Source: CBCXVS01 sp965178525
GTDB lineage: Bacteria > Tectomicrobia > Entotheonellia > Entotheonellales > Entotheonellaceae
DNA length: 11,883 bases
Direction: 5' to 3'
NCBI GenBank assembly: GCA_965178525.1
Contig: CBCXVS010000240.1
Span: 1-11,883, forward strand
Shown here: positions 6,474 to 11,883 of the stretch, piece after piece
Numbering within the stretch: the first letter of the stretch is position 1
Layout: every line of letters begins with the position of its first letter
Position numbers and translations under genes: made by a program
Notes under the pieces: generated by a model
What the model was told of the DNA's origin: nothing
The model's input: the letters and a program-made list of their open reading frames with translations, nothing else
Databases searched by the model: none

Positions 6474-6833
6474 CCCGTTATGTAATCGATGCGTCCGCGG
6501 CGGCGGAATATCTCCTGCGGACGTACCTCGGCCTCAAGATTGCCGATCTCGTTGAAGATGCCGTTTTATTGGCCCCTGAGTTGTTAGATGTGGAAGTTTT
6601 GTCCGTATTGCGGCGCGCCGTGTTGCGTCGCCATCTCGATGCATGCCGCGCCGTATTGGCGTTTGAGGATCTGGCCGCCGTTGGCCTGGCGGCATCGCCA
6701 CAACGTGAGTGCGTATGACGCGATGTATGTGGTGGTAGCCCGTATGTACGATGTGCCGCTGCTCACCGCCGATGGTCCGCTTGCACGAGCGCCTGCGCTG
6801 GGTATTGTCGTGCAGAATATCCGGATGGCCTAG
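6470..6833 (+). pseudogene. VapC-like PIN-domain toxin, frameshifted
   Basis: GTG at 6470 overlaps the antitoxin stop. The first frame gives VTRYVIDASAAAEYLL, then APELLDVEVLSVLRR and FEDLAAVGL, ending at 6718. The C-terminal part lies in another frame: LAWRHRHNVSAYDAMYV, then YDVPLLTADGPLARA, ending at 6833. Between them all four expected acidic PIN residues are present (D in VIDAS, E in DVEVLS, D in AYDAMYV, D in LTADG). The protein is thus a PIN ribonuclease broken by a frameshift near 6680-6710. The linker before HNVSAYDA is shorter than in typical VapC proteins, so the event was probably a small deletion, perhaps between the short CTGGC repeats there. No active toxin is expected. Confidence 0.85.
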
Positions 6834-6926
6834 CCGAGGTGTCGTCATACGGCGGCGATGAGTGGCGCCCGGATACGATGCAAATGGGATCCATAAGGGA
6901 CGTGAAGGGAAGGGGCATTTTTCTGT

Positions 6927-6954
6927 TTGACACGCTCCGACGCGGTAGTATAAG
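6927..6954 (+). promoter_or_regulatory. sigma-70 type promoter driving the leader of the substrate-binding protein gene
   Basis: TTGACA (6927-6932), a 16-nt spacer and TATAAG (6949-6954, five of six consensus bases). Transcription would begin near 6961, about 235 nt before the translation start. The transcript meets a strong terminator structure at 7056-7107. Confidence 0.65.
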
Positions 6955-6960
6955 CTTCCC

Positions 6961-7110
6961 CCGCTCTTCATGATGAATATGAATGCGCTGTTGTGCTTCT
7001 CAAACGGGATGCTGAGACGCTACTGACGGGCTGAGCTGTAGAAACGAGAGCTGAAAGCGCAACTAGACGAGGTCCTCACACAGGAGGGGTCTAGCTGCGC
7101 TTTTTTTATG
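6961..7110 (+). ncRNA. candidate riboswitch/attenuator leader (class unknown)
   Basis: This is the RNA from the predicted start to the end of the terminator. GTTGTGCTT at 6990-6998 pairs with AAGCGCAAC at 7055-7063 over nine base pairs (one G/U), enclosing 56 nt that can form inner helices such as TCTCA (6998-7002; its first base competes with the outer stem) with TGAGA (7013-7017), and CTAC (7020-7023) with GTAG (7038-7041). The 3' strand of this closing stem is also the 5' arm of the terminator, so the two folds exclude each other. That is the usual layout of transcription-terminating riboswitches. I cannot match it to a named class from memory, and an independent small RNA remains possible. 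Confidence 0.45.
7056..7107 (+). terminator. intrinsic terminator with T7 tract
   Basis: The arms AGCGCAACTAGAC (7056-7068) and GTCTAGCTGCGCT (7089-7101) pair with a single A/C mismatch. An inner stem CCTC/GAGG (7074-7077 with 7084-7087) follows a small bulge, and TTTTTTT runs at 7101-7107. It lies between the frameshifted toxin and the substrate-binding protein gene and is co-oriented with both. It can end the toxin-antitoxin transcript or act as an attenuator. Confidence 0.85.
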
Positions 7111-7197
7111 CCAGCCGACCTTCGAGGTACGGCTATAGGGTCAAGATAGCGTCGCACGACAGTGGACGACTGAACCATGGTGAAATGGAGACAGATG

Positions 7198-8811
7198 ATG
7201 CGTCCAAGAAACGGCAAGTTGTGTATTATGGCCCTTGTTGTTATCGGCCTACTCGTATGGGGGATAAGTCTGGCGTGGGCTGACGCACCCAAGCGCGGCG
7301 GCACGCTGCGGGTGGCCTACGGGAATAAAATCTCCCATCTCGATTTCCACACGGCCCCTGGCTATGAGCTGATCATGGTGGCGATGAATATTGGCTGCGG
7401 GCTGGTCAATATCACCCCGGACGGTCAGTTCGTCGGGGATGCCGCGGCGTCCTGGGAGGTGGCGCCGGATGGCAAGACTTATACGTTCAAACTCCGCGAC
7501 AACGTGTACTTCCACGACGGCAGCAAAGTGGACGCCACCGCGGTCAAGTTCAGCATCGACCGCCTGATGGACCCCGCGACCAAGTCCGGGATGCGGCGGT
7601 TCTACGAGCCGGTCGATCGCATTGAAGTCATCGATCCGTTAACGGTTCGGGCCCACATGAAGAGGCCCTACGCGTTCTTCCTGCACATGGTGGCAGCCTA
7701 TCGCACCGGGCTGGTGCTCTATTCACCCTCGGCGACAGCCAAATACAGCCTGAAGGAACGCAAAAAGGGTGTTCCAGGGTCCGTGGTGGGCTGTGGGCCT
7801 TTCAAGCTGATCGAGTGGGTGCCGAGCAACCAGCTGGTCATGGATCGCTGGGAGAAATACCATGTCAAGGGGCAGCCCTATCTCGACCGCGTGATCATTC
7901 GCGTCATTAAGGATCCCGTGACGCAGATGGCCGCCTTCAAGGCTGGGGAGATTGACTTTATTGCCTCCTTTAGCCCGGAACATGTCGATGTCTTGAAAGC
8001 ACAGAACCCGGACGCGCAGATCTTGACCGGCCCGGAAAGCACCCCAATGGCGGCGATCATGAAGGTTACCGACCCGGCGCCGGGTGAGAAGAAACTCTCT
8101 GACCAGCGTATGCCCCACCCGATTTTTGGTGATATTCGCGTGCGCAAGGCCGTGGCGTGCTACGGCATGGACCGCGACGAGATTGTCAAAATCGCCTTTA
8201 AGGGGAAGGCCACACCCTGGATCGGGCTGATTTCGCCAGGCGCCATCGACACGGTGGATGTCAATCACCATTGTCCTTACGATCCCAAGAAGGCGACGGC
8301 ATTGCTGCAAGAGGCCGGCTATGACCAAAACAACCCGTTGACCTTCGAGCTCATGACCAATACAGAAAAATCGGTCTTCAATGTCATTGCCACCGTCATC
8401 AAGGAGCAGATGACGCGCATCGGCGTCACGGCCAATATCCAGTTGGTCGACAAAGTGACCTGGATGGCGGCGGTGCTGCGGGATGGCAAGTGGGATATGA
8501 GTGTTGAAGACCTGGCGGCGCAGTTGACGGTGGATGGCAATACCTACATCTCGGCGGCGGGGTCGTCGTGGAACCTCACCCGCCACACGGACATGAAGAT
8601 CAATGAGTTCTACGCGCGCTATGCGTCGGAGATCGATCCGGGGAAGCGCACGGCGATTGCCAAGGAGCTGCAGGAGTACTCGGTCGACAAGTTGTACTGG
8701 AACGCGGTGTCGGGCTCGCCGTTCTATCAAGTGGCGCAGTCGTGGATGAAGGGGTACGTCTTCAATAAGGAATTCGAAGTGCACTACGAACCCGTCTGGC
8801 TCGACAAGTAG
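7198..8811 (+). CDS. ABC transporter substrate-binding protein, family 5 (peptide/nickel type)
   Basis: 537 residues. ATG at 7198 is preferred because GGAG lies 7 nt upstream; ATGs at 7195 and 7177 are alternatives with poorer spacing. A Sec signal peptide is clear: RPRNGK, a hydrophobic core and a predicted cut after AWA (residue 28). There is no lipobox, so the mature protein should be free in the periplasm. The mature part has the family-5 pattern: GGTLRVAYG at the N-terminus, then AASWEVAPDGKTYTFKLRDNVYFHDG, the family signature region, and later GCGPFKLIEW and RKAVACYGMDRDEI. It would bind an oligopeptide or similar solute for an ABC importer. No permease or ATPase genes follow, so partners must be elsewhere. 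The M81 peptidase gene starts 88 nt downstream. Expression is probably governed by the leader and terminator upstream. Confidence 0.92.
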   Translation: MRPRNGKLCIMALVVIGLLVWGISLAWADAPKRGGTLRVAYGNKISHLDFHTAPGYELIMVAMNIGCGLVNITPDGQFVGDAAASWEVAPDGKTYTFKLRDNVYFHDGSKVDATAVKFSIDRLMDPATKSGMRRFYEPVDRIEVIDPLTVRAHMKRPYAFFLHMVAAYRTGLVLYSPSATAKYSLKERKKGVPGSVVGCGPFKLIEWVPSNQLVMDRWEKYHVKGQPYLDRVIIRVIKDPVTQMAAFKAGEIDFIASFSPEHVDVLKAQNPDAQILTGPESTPMAAIMKVTDPAPGEKKLSDQRMPHPIFGDIRVRKAVACYGMDRDEIVKIAFKGKATPWIGLISPGAIDTVDVNHHCPYDPKKATALLQEAGYDQNNPLTFELMTNTEKSVFNVIATVIKEQMTRIGVTANIQLVDKVTWMAAVLRDGKWDMSVEDLAAQLTVDGNTYISAAGSSWNLTRHTDMKINEFYARYASEIDPGKRTAIAKELQEYSVDKLYWNAVSGSPFYQVAQSWMKGYVFNKEFEVHYEPVWLDK

Positions 8812-8899
8812 CGGCTGGGTAGAGCCTGTACGTCCTTGTTCCCCCGTGTGTGCGGCGCGTGGGAGCAGGGATGCTCGAGTTGTCGGACAAGGAGATGGT

Positions 8900-10387
8900 A
8901 TGCGCATTGCCGTGGCGTCGTTTTCTCATGAGACCTGCACCTTCTGCCCAACGCCGACTACCGTTGCGGATCTTGAATGGGGCGGGGTGCCCAGGGGCGC
9001 GGCGGTGCTCGAACAAGCGCGGGGCGTCTCGACGTACCTTAACGGGTTTATGCAGGTGGCGCGGGAAGAGCCCGGCGTGGAGCTGGTGGGTATCTTGGAT
9101 GCGTCACGCGCCAGAGGCGGATCATCCGGGAGCTGGCTCACACCGGACTGCTTCGATACCTACAGCCACGGGATCGCCGAGGGCATCAGTACCGTGGACG
9201 ACGTCGATGGCGTGCTGTTGGCGCTGCATGGCGCCATGGCGGTGACGGGCGTTCCCAAGCCGGAGGCCGAGATCGTGCGCCGGGTTCGGCGTGTCGTGGG
9301 CGATAAGCCGATCATGGTGACCCTGGACCTGCACGCCAATGAGGATCGGGAACTGACCGACGTGGCGGACGGCGTCTTTATCCTCAAGACTTATCCGCAC
9401 GTGGATATGGAAGCCATCGGCCGGGTGGCGACCCGCTGCATGGTCGAGACCCTGCAGGGGAATTTGAAGCCGACGATGGCCATTCGCAAGCCCGGGATCA
9501 TCACGCCCAGTGTGTTTCAAGGCACCGGCGCCTATCCATCCGAGGCCATTATGGCGCGGGCGCGATCGTGGGAGCAGACGGAACCAGACGTCTTCTGCGT
9601 ATCGGTCGCCTTCGGCTTTGCCTATGCGGACGTTCCCGATGTCGGGGCCACCGTGATTGCGGTCACAAATGACAATGTCCAACTGGCCGAGCGGGTCGCG
9701 CAAGATGTGAGCGACTTCATCTGGGAGCTGCGGGAGCCGTTTGCCGGCAAGACGCTATCCAAAACGCGTGAAGGCGTGGCGCAGGCGATCGCCGCGGCGC
9801 AGGCGCACAACGTGCCGGTGATAATTGCGGACCATAGTGACCGCATGGGCGACAGCACGCATATTCTGCAGGAACTCATGGACCAGAACGTTCGCCGGGT
9901 GGCGGTGGTCAGCATTGCGGATGAGCCGGCCATCCAACGTCTTCAGGCCACGGCTCAGGTGGGTGATGAGGTGACGCTACAGGTGGGCGGTCATTCGACC
10001 GAGTGGGCCGGAATCCCGGTGCAGATCACGGGCACGGTGACGTTTCTCGACGACTGTACGTTCACCTTGACGGGACCGATGAGCCATGGAGAGATGGTTC
10101 GGCTCGGCATGGTCGCGGTGTTGCGCTTCGGTGACGGCAATCACCTGGCGCTCACATCCCGGCTGTTCCAGCTTCTCGACGATGCGATCCTGCATGCCGT
10201 GGGTTTGCCTGCGGATGCGATCGATATGTTGGTGATCAAGTCGCGGGTCCATTTCCGGGCGTTTTACGAAGCAGTTGCTGGCGCGATCATCGAGATCGAC
10301 GCGCCCGGCCTGGGGCCTGCGGATCTAAGCCAACACCACTACGAGAACATTCCACCTAACCTCTACCCCCTGACTCGGTCATGCTGA
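8900..10387 (+). CDS. mlrC-like: M81 family metallopeptidase (MlrC-like)
   Basis: 495 residues from ATG at 8900, selected by AAGGAG five nt upstream. An in-frame start 54 nt earlier has no such signal. The protein has the MlrC layout: N-terminal MRIAVASFSHETCTF, then the zinc-ligand region with D143 and H145 (TLDLHAN) and H167 (YPHVDM). These align with the Asp, His, His zinc ligands reported for MlrC. They are followed by SVAFGFAYADVPDVGATV and a C-terminal domain with DHSDRMGDSTHILQ and VIKSRVHFRAFYE. MlrC itself degrades linearised microcystin peptides. Most M81 members sit in organisms with no link to microcystin, so the real substrate is unknown. Its place after a family-5 binding protein suggests action on an imported peptide-like compound. 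No signal peptide is seen. Confidence 0.92.
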   Translation: MRIAVASFSHETCTFCPTPTTVADLEWGGVPRGAAVLEQARGVSTYLNGFMQVAREEPGVELVGILDASRARGGSSGSWLTPDCFDTYSHGIAEGISTVDDVDGVLLALHGAMAVTGVPKPEAEIVRRVRRVVGDKPIMVTLDLHANEDRELTDVADGVFILKTYPHVDMEAIGRVATRCMVETLQGNLKPTMAIRKPGIITPSVFQGTGAYPSEAIMARARSWEQTEPDVFCVSVAFGFAYADVPDVGATVIAVTNDNVQLAERVAQDVSDFIWELREPFAGKTLSKTREGVAQAIAAAQAHNVPVIIADHSDRMGDSTHILQELMDQNVRRVAVVSIADEPAIQRLQATAQVGDEVTLQVGGHSTEWAGIPVQITGTVTFLDDCTFTLTGPMSHGEMVRLGMVAVLRFGDGNHLALTSRLFQLLDDAILHAVGLPADAIDMLVIKSRVHFRAFYEAVAGAIIEIDAPGLGPADLSQHHYENIPPNLYPLTRSC

Positions 10388-10394
10388 TGCCGAT
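10377..10394. repeat. 18-bp direct repeat, copy 1 (GGTCATGCTGATGCCGAT)
   Basis: The repeat spans the stop codon of the M81 peptidase gene. An exact second copy lies at 10866-10883, 489 bp away in the same orientation. An exact 18-mer is not expected by chance in a window of this size. Confidence 0.85.
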
Positions 10395-10545
10395 GCGGCG
10401 TGGGTTTACAAACCTTCTCGGCCCTGTGCTGACGACGTGGGCTTAAAGCCGAGTTTCTTGGACTTGCGGATGTGTTGCCGGACTTCGGCCCGTTGAGGGT
10501 GGATCCGTCGCTGCCTGCCTGCGCTTTTGTCTAGGGGTGGATCAT

Positions 10546-10938
10546 ATGCAAGAATCTTCTGGCGAAGAGGTCGTCGGACAATGGATTGAGGTGGTAGGGA
10601 TCGTCATTGATGTGTTCGGCGTGCTCATTATCGTGGTCGGGATGGCGTGGGCCTCATGGATGTTTCTACGGTATCGGTTTGCAGAGACCTATTATGAAAG
10701 ATATCGCTTGCTCATCGGCCGGTCGTTATTACTGGGATTAGAAGTGACGGTGGCTCTCGATCTGAAATTTTCGAGTTTGGGCGTGCTGGCGCTTCTCGTC
10801 TTGGTTCGGACCTTCCTCGGGTGGACATTAAAAGGTGGCGGAGGGAGGCGAGTGAAGCGGTGTCAGGTCATGCTGATGCCGATTGCGATCTGGGGCGAAT
10901 GTCATACAACGCCCGCCACACCACGGCTAGCAACATGA
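10546..10938 (+). CDS. DUF1622-like small membrane protein, altered C-terminus
   Basis: 130 residues from ATG at 10546, which has AGGGGTGG five nt upstream. Three hydrophobic segments are visible: about 13-40 (VVGIVIDVFGVLIIVVGMAW), 57-75 (GRSLLLGLEVTVALDL) and 80-96 (LGVLALLVLVRTFLGW). The GRSLLLGLEVTVALDL and VLVRTFLGWTL motifs match the DUF1622 family of inner-membrane proteins of unknown function. The segment between them is shorter than I would expect. After GWTLKGGGG the sequence no longer resembles the family, and it runs over the second 18-bp repeat into the antisense 3' end of the transporter gene. The true C-terminus was probably lost or altered by rearrangement. Expressed as read, it would keep its membrane core. 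Confidence 0.65.
   Translation: MQESSGEEVVGQWIEVVGIVIDVFGVLIIVVGMAWASWMFLRYRFAETYYERYRLLIGRSLLLGLEVTVALDLKFSSLGVLALLVLVRTFLGWTLKGGGGRRVKRCQVMLMPIAIWGECHTTPATPRLAT
10866..10883. repeat. 18-bp direct repeat, copy 2 (GGTCATGCTGATGCCGAT)
   Basis: An exact copy of 10377-10394. This copy covers the stop codon of the minus-strand transporter gene (TGA read from 10870-10868) and lies where the DUF1622-like protein loses family resemblance. Confidence 0.85.
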
Positions 10939-11770
10939 TCATGCCACCAACCAGCGTCCAACGGCTCGGTACTTCACCGACACCGAGCCACACCCATATG
11001 GGACCCAGTATCACCTCCGTCAGAGCAAGCAAGGCCAACTCCGCAGCGGGTAGATAGCGCGAACCCGCGGTGTACGCCATCAGTCCGAAACCGATCTGGA
11101 CTACGCCGAGAACCGTACACATGCCGAAGTCCCAGGCGCCGACCCTGAACGCGTGGCCGTTCGCTCGCATCATAGCGGCAGCCATAACCGTGGCAAAGGC
11201 GCCCGCTCACCACGTCGCGGGAAACATATCCCGCTCTTTTCCCTGCCGCAGGGCAATGGTAAATCCCGATATGCCTAGGGCGGCTCCCAGCGCCAGCAGG
11301 TTCCCGGCCAAGGTCCCCAAGGCCAGGCTTTCGCCGACCATGACGCCGACGCCGGCAATGGCCAGACTCATCGTGAGCCAGGTGATGCGCAACACCCGCT
11401 CCCGCAGTAGGACGCGAGCGAGGATAGCGGTGATGAAGGTCTGCGTGGTGAGAAGAAAAAGCGCATTGGCCACAGTCGTGTGCATCAAGGCGAAAATCCA
11501 GCAGACAAATGACATGGACAAGCAAAAGCCGGCCACGACCGCCATCATACCCGCAGCGCGCACAACCTGCCAACAGGCGCCGCGATAGCGCGCCAGCAAA
11601 ACCAGGGTGAGGGTGAGGGTCAAAGTGAGCGAGCGATAGAATACAATCTGCCAGGCTGTGGCGTCTCCGATCAGGCGGACCACAATCCCACTGATACTCC
11701 AAAATGTGCCGGCTAGTAAAACCAGAAGGACCCCGTGAGCGCGGGCCTTCCGGTCTGTCTCCGCATCCAT
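10868..11770 (-). pseudogene. EamA/DMT-family transporter with one in-frame nonsense codon
   Basis: ATG at 11770 has GGAGG five nt upstream; in-frame codons further upstream are borrowed from the insertion element end and are rejected as the start. The frame encodes a 10-helix drug/metabolite transporter of about 300 codons. First EamA half: GVLLVLLAGTFWSISGIVVRL, then FYRSLTLTLTLTLVLLA, FLLTTQTFITAILARVLLRERV and GNLLALGAALGISGFTIAL. A TGA at 11209-11207 follows MFPATW. The same frame then resumes with the second half (VLGVVQIGFGLMAYTAGSRYLPAAELALLALTEVILGPIWVWLGVGE) to the stop at 10868. Only one base change is needed to repair it, so inactivation is recent or it is a sequencing error. The substrate is unknown. 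The 3' end overlaps the convergent DUF1622-like frame. Confidence 0.85.
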
Positions 11771-11810
11771 TGCGCCCTCCGCCAGCATAGATATGCACGA
11801 CATGGTTAGT

Positions 11811-11883
11811 CCGAAGTTCCCCTGGCAGAATAGGCGGAGGGTTAAGTAGATCAACAGGTTGGCCCAATTCAAAAGTCCATTTA
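11811..11883 (-). mobile_element. end of a second copy of the insertion element (continues beyond the window)
   Basis: Bases 11811-11881 match 1939-2009 at 70 of 71 positions (A at 1989, G at 11861), starting with the same terminal CCGAAGTTCC. The similarity begins exactly at the terminal repeat and the outside sequences differ, so this is the same element end at another site. It lies 40 bp upstream of the transporter start codon. Six bases outside it is GTTAGT (11805-11810), the predicted target duplication for this copy. The rest is beyond the window. Confidence 0.9.

Noticed and set aside
7001..7020. TPP-riboswitch-like CGGGATGCTGAGA in the leader
   Set aside because: Only this short string is reminiscent; the other conserved TPP elements are absent.
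7020..7050. Hammerhead-ribozyme-like strings (CTGACGG then GAAA)
   Set aside because: The core needs CUGANGA, but the sequence has G at the last position, and the bases between it and GAAA do not form stem II.
7723..8907. Long minus-strand open frame antisense to the substrate-binding protein gene
   Set aside because: Composition is low-complexity Arg/His-rich typical of antisense shadows, while the plus frame encodes a full family-5 protein with signal peptide.
8900..10387. Claim of a microcystin-degradation pathway
   Set aside because: The protein is MlrC-like by family, but mlrA, mlrB and mlrD are not in the window and M81 members are widespread in unrelated bacteria.
11207..11209. Selenocysteine or stop-codon readthrough at the transporter TGA
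   Set aside because: EamA transporters do not use selenocysteine, I see no SECIS-like hairpin immediately downstream, and a simple nonsense mutation or sequencing error is far likelier.
11599..11625. GGGTGA short tandem repeat encoding Leu-Thr repeats in the transporter
   Set aside because: It is only about two and a half units inside a membrane helix; no sign of phase variation beyond that.
10974..11867. Long minus-strand open frame (297 codons) overlapping the transporter gene
   Set aside because: It is a GC-driven out-of-frame shadow; its protein is Arg/Gly/His-rich without membrane segments, whereas the other frame encodes a clear EamA transporter on both sides of one TGA.

Overview
The window reads as part of a GC-rich bacterial chromosome or metagenomic scaffold. 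It holds single-gene housekeeping or accessory loci, two decaying toxin-antitoxin modules and copies of an insertion element. It contains one assembly gap of 16 Ns (2010-2025). The gene mix is a family-5 substrate-binding protein beside an M81 (MlrC-type) peptidase, an orphan molybdopterin oxidoreductase, a sigma/anti-sigma pair and an EamA transporter. This suits a large environmental genome; the taxon cannot be fixed from the sequence alone.

Left part (1-3700): a sigma-70-family factor, cut by the window edge, is followed 10 nt later by a zinc-finger anti-sigma factor with a C-terminal beta-sandwich domain. Converging on them from the minus strand is a secreted eight-repeat PQQ-like beta-propeller gene. 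An insertion element (1939-2197, mostly hidden in the N gap) has split it. The element has 10-bp perfect inverted ends (CCGAAGTTCC / GGAACTTCGG) and a 6-bp target duplication (GCTAAA). Removing the element plus one duplication restores the reading frame exactly and gives a 464-residue protein. The same 71-bp element end (70/71 identical) reappears at the right edge of the window (11811-11881), just upstream of an EamA-type transporter gene.

Middle (3560-6833): a molybdopterin oxidoreductase gene (minus strand) lies between two VapBC-like modules. Module 1 has an intact antitoxin-like gene, with its own promoter and a hairpin-bearing leader, but only the first ~16 codons of a PIN toxin. Module 2 has a near-consensus promoter placed so that its mRNA would be leaderless. 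Its antitoxin has an in-frame nonsense codon and its PIN toxin is frameshifted. Neither module looks able to make toxin.

Right part (6900-11883): a consensus-like promoter and a ~150-nt leader ending in a strong T7 terminator precede a secreted family-5 ABC substrate-binding protein gene. An upstream 9-nt segment can pair with the 5' side of the terminator, so the leader has the layout of a riboswitch or attenuator, but I recognise no known class. The M81 metallopeptidase gene follows 88 nt later, which suggests a peptide-uptake/processing unit. Then come a small DUF1622-like membrane protein gene flanked by an 18-bp direct repeat, and a convergent EamA transporter gene broken by one in-frame TGA.
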